Assembly: GCA_035649435.1 (NCBI GenBank)
Contig: DASRJO010000172.1
Location: 1-18,228 of the forward strand
Length of the DNA stretch: 18,228 nt
Direction: 5' to 3'
DNA from: DASRJW01 sp035649435
Lineage (GTDB): Bacteria > Krumholzibacteriota > Krumholzibacteriia > G020349025
The notes beneath the pieces are model-generated. The model made no database searches, was not told the DNA's origin, and saw only the letters and a list, made by a program, of their open reading frames with translations. Every line of letters starts with the position of its first letter. Position 1 is the stretch's first letter. Of the stretch, positions 1 through 7,277 are shown one piece after another. The translations under genes and the position numbers were made by a program.

Positions 1-584
1 AAGCCAAGAGCGTGGTCGAAGAAGCCGCGCTGCGCTGCGGCCAGCACTTCATCAGCGAACGCTGGCTCGGCGGCATGCTCACCAACTTCCAGACCGTGCG
101 CCGCGGCATCGCGCGCTACCTCGAGCTGCAGAAGCTGTCCACCGAAGGCGGCATGGAGCAGCTGAGCAAGAAGGAACGCAGCCGCATGCAGAAGGAAAAG
201 GCGCGCCTCGAGAAGGTACTGCGCGGCATCGCGCGGCTCGACCGGCTGCCGGGCATCATCTTCGTCGTCGACACCATCAAAGAAGAGATCGCGGTCAAGG
301 AAGCCAATCGTCTGAGGATTCCCATCGTCGGCGTCGTCGACACCAACAGCGATCCGGATCGCATCGACTATCCGATCCCCGGCAATGACGATGCCATCCG
401 CGCCATCGCGCTGTTCACCGATTACATGGCCGCAGCGGTCAACGAAGGCCGCGAACGCGCGCTGGAAGGCCGCGAAGCGGGACGGCTCGGCGATGTGCCG
501 GTACCCGTGCCGGTAGCCGCCGGGTGGGGCGACGAGTCGGGAGCACCCGCGGCGCACGCCGGGCGTACCGCCGAGACCGCGTGA
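1..584 (+). CDS. rpsB: 30S ribosomal protein S2 (5'-truncated by window edge)
   Basis: This is the C-terminal part of ribosomal protein S2, a structural protein of the small ribosomal subunit that sits between head and body and helps recruit S1. The frame runs open from base 3, so the true start lies upstream of the window. Family hallmarks visible are RCGQHFISERWLGGMLTN near the left edge, the basic coiled region KKERSRMQKEKARLEKVLRGI, and the strongly conserved run LPGIIFVVDTIKEEIAVKEANRLRIPIVGVVDTNSDPD split across residues about 80-115 of the fragment, followed by IDYPIPGNDDAIRAI. The C-terminus carries a low-complexity Pro/Val/Ala/Gly tail after the conserved fold, which varies among species. 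It is followed 52 bp later by tsf, the usual partner. Identification is essentially certain; only the start is missing. Confidence 0.97.
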   Translation, partial: AKSVVEEAALRCGQHFISERWLGGMLTNFQTVRRGIARYLELQKLSTEGGMEQLSKKERSRMQKEKARLEKVLRGIARLDRLPGIIFVVDTIKEEIAVKEANRLRIPIVGVVDTNSDPDRIDYPIPGNDDAIRAIALFTDYMAAAVNEGRERALEGREAGRLGDVPVPVPVAAGWGDESGAPAAHAGRTAETA

Positions 585-625
585 AGTGTCGCGATCGCGG
601 GCTGCACGCGACGCGACTCCATGCC

Positions 626-631
626 AGGAGG
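626..631 (+). promoter_or_regulatory. Ribosome binding site of tsf
   Basis: A perfect AGGAGG lies 5 nt before the ATG at 637 and only 2 nt before the ATG at 634. The spacing favours 637 as the tsf start and rules against the upstream in-frame GTG at 586. Confidence 0.8.
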
Positions 632-636
632 ACATG

Positions 637-1239
637 ATGCCCGAGATACGAGCGGCGGACGTGCGCGAGCTGCGCGACAAGACCGGCGCCGGCATGATGG
701 ATTGCAAGAACGCGCTGGCCGAAACCAGAGGCGACGTCGAGAAGGCGGTCGACTACCTGCGCACCAAGGGTCTGGCCGGGGCGGCGAAGAAGGCCGGGCG
801 CGCGACGCAGGAGGGCCTGATCTACGCCTACATCCATCCGGGAGCCAAGGTCGGCGTGCTGTTGGAAATCAATTGCGAATCCGATTTCGTGGCGCGCACA
901 CCGGATTTCGTCGAGCTGTGCAAGGATCTGGCGATGCAGGTGGCCGCCGCCAACCCAACCGCGGTGCGGCGCGAGGAATTCGATGCCGAGACCTTGGAGC
1001 GCGAGCTGGCCATCTATCGCGCGCAGGCGGCGGAGACGGGCAAGCCAGCCCCGATCATCGACAAGATGGTGCAGGGGCGGGTGGAGAAGCTCTACAAGGA
1101 GCGCGTGCTGCTCGAGCAGCCTTTCGTCAAGGATCCGGACACGAACGTCGAGGAGCGGGTCAAGGCGACGATCTCCAAACTCGGCGAGAACATCCACGTA
1201 CGCCGTTTCGCGCGCTTCCAGCTCGGCGAAGGCGCATGA
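637..1239 (+). CDS. tsf: Elongation factor Ts, short form
   Basis: EF-Ts is the cytoplasmic guanine-nucleotide exchange factor that releases GDP from EF-Tu so that EF-Tu can rebind GTP and aminoacyl-tRNA. The N-terminal UBA-like module is clear (VRELRDKTGAGMMDCKNALAE, residues about 8-28), as is the exchange core with INCESDFVARTPDF (about 80-95), MVQGRVEKLYKE and LLEQPFVKD, ending in GENIHVRRFARFQLGEG. The start at 637 gives MPEIRAADVRELR, matching family N-termini and having an ideal ribosome binding site. At 200 residues it is the short form known from Thermus and many non-gammaproteobacterial phyla, not the roughly 280-residue E. coli type. It lies between rpsB and pyrH in the conserved rpsB-tsf-pyrH-frr order. 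Confidence 0.96.
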   Translation: MPEIRAADVRELRDKTGAGMMDCKNALAETRGDVEKAVDYLRTKGLAGAAKKAGRATQEGLIYAYIHPGAKVGVLLEINCESDFVARTPDFVELCKDLAMQVAAANPTAVRREEFDAETLERELAIYRAQAAETGKPAPIIDKMVQGRVEKLYKERVLLEQPFVKDPDTNVEERVKATISKLGENIHVRRFARFQLGEGA

Positions 1240-1282
1240 GCGGCGACTCCGACGCACGTGCGGCGCGTGCGCTCGACAAGCC

Positions 1283-1999
1283 ATGAAACTCAAGTACCGG
1301 CGCATCTTGCTCAAGACGAGCGGCGAGGTCCTGGCTGGCGCTCGCGGCATCGGCCTGGATGGCGACCGCATCGACGCCTTGGCGGGTGAGGTGGCCGGGC
1401 TGCACGCGCACGGTGTGCAGATCGGCCTCGTGCTCGGCGGCGGCAACATCTTCCGTGGCCAAACCGGCAGCACACGCGGCATCGATCGCGTCACCGGTGA
1501 TCACATGGGGATGCTGGCCACGGTGATCAACTCGCTGGCGGTGCAGGATGCGCTCGCACGCCGCGCCGTTCCCGCGCGCGTGATGACCGCCATTCGCATG
1601 ACGCAAATCGCCGAACCCTTCGCCGGTCGCACGGCCATCGAGCAACTCGAGAGCGGCAACATCGTCATCATGGCCGGCGGCACCGGCAATCCGTTCTTCA
1701 CCACCGACACCGCCGGCGTCCTGCGCGCCATGGAGATCGGCGCCGAGGTCCTGCTCAAGGGCACGAAGGTCGACGGCATCTACGATTCCGATCCGTTGAA
1801 GAATCCGGCGGCCGTGCGCTACGAACGGTTGACCTATGACGAAGCGCTGAGCCGCGACCTGCGTGTCATGGACTCGACGGCGTTCTCCTTGTCGCGGGAC
1901 AACGATTTGCCCATCATCGTCTTCGATCTCAATGCCGCGGGCGCCTTGCTGCGGATCGTGAGCGGCGAGGAAGTCGGTACGCTGGTCGGAAAGGGGTGA
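1283..1999 (+). CDS. pyrH: UMP kinase (uridylate kinase)
   Basis: Bacterial UMP kinase of the amino-acid-kinase fold phosphorylates UMP to UDP with ATP in pyrimidine nucleotide synthesis. It is a cytoplasmic hexamer, usually GTP-activated and UTP-inhibited. The 238-residue length is typical. Visible motifs are the N-terminal phosphate-binding strand LLKTSGEVL (residues 9-17; most relatives have KLSGEAL, so Leu to Thr and Ala to Val are mild departures), LGGGNIFRG (51-59), GDHMGMLATVIN (72-83), GGTGNPFFTTDTA (132-144), the nucleotide-binding KGTKVDGIYDSDP (159-171) and the C-terminal IIVFDLN. The start at 1283 (MKLKYRRILLK) gives the expected N-terminus but has only a weak ribosome binding site, so translation may depend on coupling to tsf, 43 bp upstream. 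Its stop lies 5 bp before the frr start. Confidence 0.97.
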   Translation: MKLKYRRILLKTSGEVLAGARGIGLDGDRIDALAGEVAGLHAHGVQIGLVLGGGNIFRGQTGSTRGIDRVTGDHMGMLATVINSLAVQDALARRAVPARVMTAIRMTQIAEPFAGRTAIEQLESGNIVIMAGGTGNPFFTTDTAGVLRAMEIGAEVLLKGTKVDGIYDSDPLKNPAAVRYERLTYDEALSRDLRVMDSTAFSLSRDNDLPIIVFDLNAAGALLRIVSGEEVGTLVGKG

Positions 2000-2004
2000 T
2001 CGCG

Positions 2005-2565
2005 ATGTCGGCAGAGGCGCTGATCCGAGAGGCCGAAGATCACATGAAGAAGTCCATCGACGCGGCCAAGCGCGAGATGGGGACGGTGCGCACCGGAAAG
2101 GCGACGCCGGCGCTCCTGGACGGGGTCAAGGTCGAGTACTACGGCTCGCAAGTGCCGCTCAAGCAAGTGGCCGGTGTGTCGGCGCCGGAAGCGCGGTTGC
2201 TGACCGTGCAGCCGTACGACCGCAGCTCGATCGGCGACATCGAAAAAGCCATCCGCGCCGCCGACCTGGGACTCAATCCCGCCAACGACGGCGTGGTCAT
2301 TCGCGTCCCGGTACCGCAGCTGACGGAGGAGCGCCGCAAGGAGCTGGTGAAAGTCGTGCGCACGATGGTCGAGCACGGGCGCGTCGCCATCCGCAACGTG
2401 CGCCATCACACCAACGAGCGTCTGGCGCGGATGGAAAAGGCGCACGAGCTGACCGAGGACGACCACAAGCGCCTCGCGAAGAAAGTGCAGGAGCTGACCG
2501 ACGGCTACGTGAAGAAGCTGGAAGAAATGTTGAAGGTGAAGGAAGCCGAGGTCATGGAGGTTTGA
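2005..2565 (+). CDS. frr: Ribosome recycling factor
   Basis: Ribosome recycling factor acts with EF-G to split the post-termination ribosome. At 186 residues it has the usual length. Recognisable signatures are the N-terminal helix KSIDAAKREMGTVRTGKATPALLD (residues about 15-38), VEYYGSQVPLKQVA, the hinge segment ending LTVQPYD, GLNPANDGVVIRVPVPQLTEERRKEL (about 90-115) and the long C-terminal helix with VRHHTNERL. The ATG at 2005 is preferred: AAGGGG at 1991-1996 sits 8 nt upstream. A GTG at 1996 overlapping the pyrH stop is a possible alternative, adding MIA. This is the last gene of the translation block. An inverted-repeat element begins three bases after its stop codon. Confidence 0.96.
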   Translation: MSAEALIREAEDHMKKSIDAAKREMGTVRTGKATPALLDGVKVEYYGSQVPLKQVAGVSAPEARLLTVQPYDRSSIGDIEKAIRAADLGLNPANDGVVIRVPVPQLTEERRKELVKVVRTMVEHGRVAIRNVRHHTNERLARMEKAHELTEDDHKRLAKKVQELTDGYVKKLEEMLKVKEAEVMEV

Positions 2566-2568
2566 GGC

Positions 2569-2689
2569 CCGCGCGGCGGGTGGATCCCCGCGCGCTCAGA
2601 CAACTCCGGGCGGAACTTGCGGTCACTTTGATCGCGCGACGCTCGGCCGCCCGTCGTAACTCGCGCGCGGGGATCCACCCGCCGCGCGG
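2569..2689. repeat. 121-bp element with perfect 27-bp inverted terminal repeats (MITE- or REP-like)
   Basis: The left arm (2569-2595) is the exact reverse complement of the right arm (2663-2689): 27 of 27 bases, each containing GGATCC inside a G/C-rich run that begins CCGCGCGGCGGG. The 67-bp interior continues the symmetry imperfectly, with CGGGCGG at 2607-2613 opposite CCGCCCG at 2647-2653. The bases AGGC occur immediately outside both ends (2565-2568 and 2690-2693), which resembles a 4-bp target-site duplication. No coding frame with family resemblance lies inside, so if mobile it is non-autonomous. Transcribed, it would fold into a very stable hairpin that could protect or cut the frr transcript end. 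There is no T-run after the right arm, so it is not a standard intrinsic terminator. The repeat structure is seen directly; mobility is inferred. Confidence 0.8.
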
Positions 2690-2730
2690 AGGCGAAGGGA
2701 CGCACGTCCAGGCTGCGGTGCCTGCGTTTC

Positions 2731-2758
2731 TTGACTTCGCGGGGTGACCGAGTAGTAT
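2731..2758 (+). promoter_or_regulatory. Putative sigma-70-type promoter of the nuo operon
   Basis: TTGACT at 2731-2736 (5 of 6 to TTGACA) and TAGTAT at 2753-2758 (4 of 6 to TATAAT) are separated by 16 bp. They lie in the only long intergenic region and upstream of the first nuo gene. The predicted transcription start would be near 2765, about 50 nt before the nuoA ATG. Position and match are good, but no experimental start site is known here. Confidence 0.6.
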
Positions 2759-2770
2759 TAGCGCGAGCCA

Positions 2771-2792
2771 GTTTGAGAAAAATTTCTCAAAC
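2771..2792 (+). promoter_or_regulatory. AT-rich palindrome, candidate Rex-type operator for nuo
   Basis: A perfect inverted repeat has arms GTTTGAGAAA and TTTCTCAAAC separated by AA. Its core reads TTGAGAA-N4-TTCTCAA (2773-2790), the same 7-4-7 layout as the Rex operator consensus TTGTGAA-N4-TTCACAA, with one symmetrical change per half-site. It starts 12 bp after the predicted -10 element and ends 22 bp before the nuoA start, where a bound repressor would block transcription. Rex senses NADH/NAD+ and is known to control nuo in Streptomyces coelicolor. It could instead bind another dimeric regulator, or act as an RNA hairpin in the leader. The palindrome is seen directly; the regulator is inferred. 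Confidence 0.55.
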
Positions 2793-2814
2793 TCACGCAA
2801 CTTGAAGTGAATGA

Positions 2815-3183
2815 ATGGATTGCGAGGTCTCCTTGGGTTTCGCCCCCCTCGCCATCTTGATCCCCCTGGCCATTCTGGTGCCGTTGGCCATGCTGGGAGT
2901 GCAGCGCCTGCTCGCTCCCCGCCGTCCCGATGCCACCAAGGCAGCGCCCTACGAATGCGGCGCGCCGATTCTCGGCACGGCGCACCCGCGCATGCCGATC
3001 AAGTTCTACGTCGTGGCCGTGCTCTTCCTCCTCTTCGATGTCGAGGTCGTGTTCCTGTTCCCGTGGTCGGTTCTCGCGCGCGACCTCGGTTGGATGGGGT
3101 TGGCGCAGATGCTCCTGTTCCTTGGCGTGCTCGAGGTGGGTTTGCTCTACGTCTGGCGAAAGCGGGCGTTGGAATGGGAATGA
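2815..3183 (+). CDS. nuoA: NADH-quinone oxidoreductase subunit A
   Basis: NuoA (ND3 homologue) is a small membrane subunit of complex I at the junction between the quinone site and the proton-pumping arm. The 122-residue protein shows three hydrophobic segments (about 9-33, 63-83 and 92-114). The conserved first loop carries YECG (46-49), where the Cys corresponds to the loop Cys exposed in the deactive form of mitochondrial enzymes, followed by IKFYVVAVLFLLFDVEVVFLFPW with the conserved acidic pair D75 and E77. The ATG at 2815 places the first helix right at the N-terminus as expected; its GAAG ribosome binding site (2804-2807) is weak. This is the first gene of the nuo operon, with its own upstream promoter and palindrome. 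Its stop overlaps the nuoB start. Confidence 0.95.
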   Translation: MDCEVSLGFAPLAILIPLAILVPLAMLGVQRLLAPRRPDATKAAPYECGAPILGTAHPRMPIKFYVVAVLFLLFDVEVVFLFPWSVLARDLGWMGLAQMLLFLGVLEVGLLYVWRKRALEWE

Positions 3184-3659
3184 GACGCAGCCCGATCGCG
3201 CACGAACCTTTCATCACCACGCGTCTCGGCCCGGCAATCGATTGGGCGCGCAAGAACTCGCTGTTTCCTCTCCCCTTCGGCACCGCCTGTTGCGCCATCG
3301 AGTTCATGGGCGTGGTGAGCTCACAGTTCGATGTCTCGCGCTTCGGCGCCGAGGTGGTGCGGTTCTCGCCGCGACAGGCCGACCTCATGATCGTGGCCGG
3401 CACCGTGGTCTACAAGATGGCGCCGATCCTGCGCACGATCTACGCCCAGATGGCCGAACCCCGCTGGGTGATCTCGATGGGGGTTTGCGCCAGCTCGGGC
3501 GGTTTTTACGACGACTACTGCACGTTGCAAGGAATCGATCAGATCGTCCCGGTGGATGTGTACGTGCCGGGCTGTCCTCCGAGTCCGGAGCTCCTGCTCG
3601 ACGGTCTGCTCAAGCTGCAGAAGAAGATCGACGAGCAGCGACTGCTCGAAAAACCCTGA
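3180..3659 (+). CDS. nuoB: NADH-quinone oxidoreductase subunit B (cluster N2 subunit)
   Basis: NuoB (PSST homologue) carries the terminal iron-sulfur cluster N2, which passes electrons to quinone. The N2 ligands are all present: tandem Cys in GTACCAIEFM (C37, C38), C103 in MGVCASSGG and C132 in VPGCPPSPE. Conserved RFSPRQADLMIVAGTV and KMAPILRTIYAQMAEPRWVISMG surround them, as in the family. At 159 residues the length is normal. The ATG at 3180 overlaps the nuoA stop as ATGA and has a GGA six bases upstream; an ATG two codons earlier (3174) is an equally possible start. It is a peripheral-arm subunit contacting NuoCD and NuoH. Confidence 0.96.
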   Translation: MRRSPIAHEPFITTRLGPAIDWARKNSLFPLPFGTACCAIEFMGVVSSQFDVSRFGAEVVRFSPRQADLMIVAGTVVYKMAPILRTIYAQMAEPRWVISMGVCASSGGFYDDYCTLQGIDQIVPVDVYVPGCPPSPELLLDGLLKLQKKIDEQRLLEKP

Positions 3660-3673
3660 AGGAACTGGCGCCG

Positions 3674-5404
3674 ATGCCGAACCCGAATCCGGACCGCGTG
3701 CGCGGCCATCTCGGCGAGGATTTCCTCGCCGATTGCTCGTCCCACGGGGATCTGGTGTACGCGGTGCACCGGCGCGGGCACCGCCGGGTGCTGCGCGCGC
3801 TGCGCGACGATCCCGAGCTGCGTTTCGACATGCTGATGGACTTGACCGCGGCCGATCGCATGCACCTGCCGCAGCGTTTCGAACGATTCGAGGTCGTGTA
3901 CGAGCTGTACTCACTGTGGAACGGCTGGCGACTGCGTCTCAAGGTGCCGGTGCCCGCGGACGATCCGCACCTCGACAGCATCCACGACGTTTGGAAGGCG
4001 GCGAACTGGGCGGAGCGGGAAGCCTTCGACATGTTCGGCATCCGCTTCGACGGCCATCCCAACCTCAAGCGCATCCTCTGCCATCACGAATTCGTCGGCC
4101 ATCCGCTGCGCAAGGACTACGACCGCAGACGTGGCCAATGGTGCGCCACCACCGAGACGCTAGAAGACGAGCTGCAGCTGCGGCGCGCCGCCGAGCACCG
4201 GGCCCACAACGGCCAAGCGGAGCCGGCCGAAGCGCTGACGAGCGAACGCATGCTGGTCAACATCGGCCCGAGCCATCCGGTGTCGCACGGCACGCTCCGC
4301 GTCCTGGTCGAGCTGGAAGGCGAGACCATCAAACACGCCATTCCGGAGATCGGCTATTTGCACCGCGGCTTCGAGAAGAGCGCCGAGAAGGGCGTGTGGA
4401 ACAACGTCATCCCGTACGCCGACCGCCTCAACTACGTGTCGGCGTTGTCCAACAACGTCGCCTATGTCAAGGCGGTCGAGAAGCTCGCCGGCGTCGAGGT
4501 GCCCGATCGCTGCAAGTTCATCCGCGTCATCCTGAACGAGCTGTCGCGCATCATGGACCATTGCGTTTGCAATGCCGCCAACATCGTCGATGTCGGCGCG
4601 CTGACGAACTTCTGGTACCTGTTCTCGGTGCGCGAGAACATCTACAAGGTGCTGGAGAAGCTCACCGGCGCCCGCCTCACCAACAGCTACACGCGCGTCG
4701 GCGGCTTGGCGCGCGATCTCTACCCGGGGTTCGCCGACGACGTGCGCGCGGTGCTGAAGGAGAGCCTGCCCTACGTGCACGACGTGCTCACCTTGGTGAA
4801 GAACAATCGCATCTTCCAGGAGCGCACGGTCGGCGTGTCGGCGTTCTCCGCCACCGAGGCCTTGAGCTACGGCTGGACCGGGCCGTGCCTGCGCGCCTGC
4901 GGTGTGCCGCTCGACGCGCGCAAGCGCGATGGCTACTACTTCTACGACCAGTTCAATTTCGACGTGCCGGTGGGCGAGAAGGGCGACGCCTACGATCGCA
5001 TCCTGGTGCGCTTCGAGGAGATCTTCCAGAGCGTGCGCATCATCGAGCAGGCGCTGGACAAGCTCCCGGGCGGTCCGGTGGACACCGACCGCAACCGTTT
5101 CGTCCTGCCGCCGAAGCAGGAGGTCTACCGCGACATCGAGCCGTTGATGAACCACTTCATGCTGGTCATGTTCGGCACGCCGGTGCCGCCGGGCGAGACC
5201 TACGATTCCTTCGAGGTCCCGAACGGCGAGCTCGGCTTCTACATCATCAGCGACGGCAGCGGCAAGCCGTATCGCGTGCGCGTGCGGCCGCCGTGTTTCT
5301 ACCTGTATCAGGCCTACCCGGAGATCATCGAGGGCAGCATGGTGGCGGACATGGCGGCGGTGCTCGGCAGTCTGAACGTGGTGGCCGGCGAGCTGGACCG
5401 TTAG
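3674..5404 (+). CDS. nuoCD: NADH-quinone oxidoreductase fused subunit C/D
   Basis: This single 576-residue chain combines NuoC (30-kDa subunit, residues about 1-170) and NuoD (49-kDa subunit, about 191-576), joined by a short charged linker (about 171-190). The NuoC part has NWAEREAFDMFGIRFDGHPN (111-130) and its signature HPLRKDY (143-149). The NuoD part starts at MLVNIGPSHPVSHGTLR (193-209); the His in SHG and the Tyr in DRLNYVSAL (Y254) match the positions that hold the quinone headgroup in other complex I structures. The C-terminus (RPPCFYLYQAYPEIIEGSMVADMAAVLGSLNVVAGELDR, in parts) is the usual NuoD end. The fusion is known in E. coli and several other phyla. AAGGA at 3659-3663 precedes the ATG at 3674. 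There is no sign of a frameshift splitting the two domains. Confidence 0.96.
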   Translation: MPNPNPDRVRGHLGEDFLADCSSHGDLVYAVHRRGHRRVLRALRDDPELRFDMLMDLTAADRMHLPQRFERFEVVYELYSLWNGWRLRLKVPVPADDPHLDSIHDVWKAANWAEREAFDMFGIRFDGHPNLKRILCHHEFVGHPLRKDYDRRRGQWCATTETLEDELQLRRAAEHRAHNGQAEPAEALTSERMLVNIGPSHPVSHGTLRVLVELEGETIKHAIPEIGYLHRGFEKSAEKGVWNNVIPYADRLNYVSALSNNVAYVKAVEKLAGVEVPDRCKFIRVILNELSRIMDHCVCNAANIVDVGALTNFWYLFSVRENIYKVLEKLTGARLTNSYTRVGGLARDLYPGFADDVRAVLKESLPYVHDVLTLVKNNRIFQERTVGVSAFSATEALSYGWTGPCLRACGVPLDARKRDGYYFYDQFNFDVPVGEKGDAYDRILVRFEEIFQSVRIIEQALDKLPGGPVDTDRNRFVLPPKQEVYRDIEPLMNHFMLVMFGTPVPPGETYDSFEVPNGELGFYIISDGSGKPYRVRVRPPCFYLYQAYPEIIEGSMVADMAAVLGSLNVVAGELDR

Positions 5405-5413
5405 GAGAGACGA

Positions 5414-5901
5414 ATGCCCGAGACGAGCACGAAACCGGAGCTGCTGCCACCGGCGGCACTCGCCCGGCTCGAGGAGCTGGCGCGGCGTTACCCGACGCGC
5501 GAGGCTCTGATGTTGCCGGCGCTGTGGATGGTGCAGCGCGAGCACGGCTGGATCTCGACCGAGGCCATGCAGTACGTGGCCAAGCTCCTCGATGTGTCGC
5601 CGGTGCGCGTCTACGGTGTGGTCAGCTTCTATCACATGTTCCACGAGCGCGCTCCCGGCAAGTACAACATCCAGGTGTGCCAAACCCTATCGTGCTCTTT
5701 GCTCGGGGCGGAGAAGCTGCTGCAGCACCTGCAGGACACCCTCGGCATCGCGCATGGCGAGGTGTGCCCCAACGGGCGCTTCATGGTGCAGCGCGTCGAA
5801 TGTCTGGGCGCGTGCGAACACGCGCCGGTTTGCCAGATCAACGACGATTTCGTCTTCGACCTCACGCCTGCAGCGCTGGACGCCAAGCTGGCGGAGCTGC
5901 C

Positions 5902-5905
<4 letters not shown>
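5414..5905 (+). CDS. nuoE: NADH-quinone oxidoreductase subunit E (cluster N1a)
   Basis: NuoE (24-kDa subunit) is a thioredoxin-like ferredoxin in the NADH-oxidising module. It holds the off-path 2Fe-2S cluster N1a. The ligands follow the family pattern C-x4-C and C-x3-C: C89 and C94 (CQTLSC), C130 and C134 (CLGAC). The N-terminal helical region with ALWMVQREHGWIS and VYGVVSFYHMF (residues about 36-77) is typical. At 163 residues the length is normal. A good AGGAGA at 5403-5408 precedes the ATG at 5414 and overlaps the nuoCD stop. The gene's stop overlaps the nuoF start, indicating translational coupling of the two partner subunits. Confidence 0.96.
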
Positions 5906-7212
<1,307 letters not shown>

Positions 7213-7220
7213 GCCACCGC

Positions 7221-7268
7221 GACGCCCAGGGGGGCGAAGACAGAGACGCCCACGGGACGAAGACAGAG
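7221..7268 (+). repeat. Degenerate 24-bp tandem repeat between nuoF and nuoG
   Basis: Two adjacent copies share GACGCCCA then a G-rich segment then CGAAGACAGA (7221-7244 and 7245-7268), differing by a few substitutions and one indel. It fills most of the only loose junction inside the nuo operon. The second copy supplies the GAGGA ribosome binding site of nuoG (7266-7270). It is probably a slippage duplication. No regulatory role is evident. Confidence 0.6.
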
Positions 7269-7277
7269 GACGCGAGC

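Noticed and set aside
586..636. Upstream GTG start for tsf adding 17 residues
   Set aside because: The extra residues do not match EF-Ts N-termini, and a perfect AGGAGG is placed for the ATG at 637.
1253..1271. Short hairpin (CGCACG/CGTGCG) between tsf and pyrH
   Set aside because: It has 6-bp arms in very GC-rich sequence with no T-run, expected by chance; the genes lie in a conserved co-transcribed block.
2569..2689. Inverted repeat as a rho-independent terminator
   Set aside because: The stem is long and GC-rich, but there is no run of T after the right arm (AGGCGAAGGG follows) and the loop is 67 bp, so it does not fit an intrinsic terminator.
2698..2709. Small palindrome GGACG-CA-CGTCC upstream of the nuo promoter
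   Set aside because: It has only 5-bp arms and a common composition for this genome. It lies 21 bp upstream of the -35 box and could be a regulator site, but there is nothing to identify one.
2562..2747. Small open frames across the frr-nuoA intergenic region on both strands
   Set aside because: They arise from the inverted-repeat element itself, have no ribosome binding site of note and no recognisable protein features.
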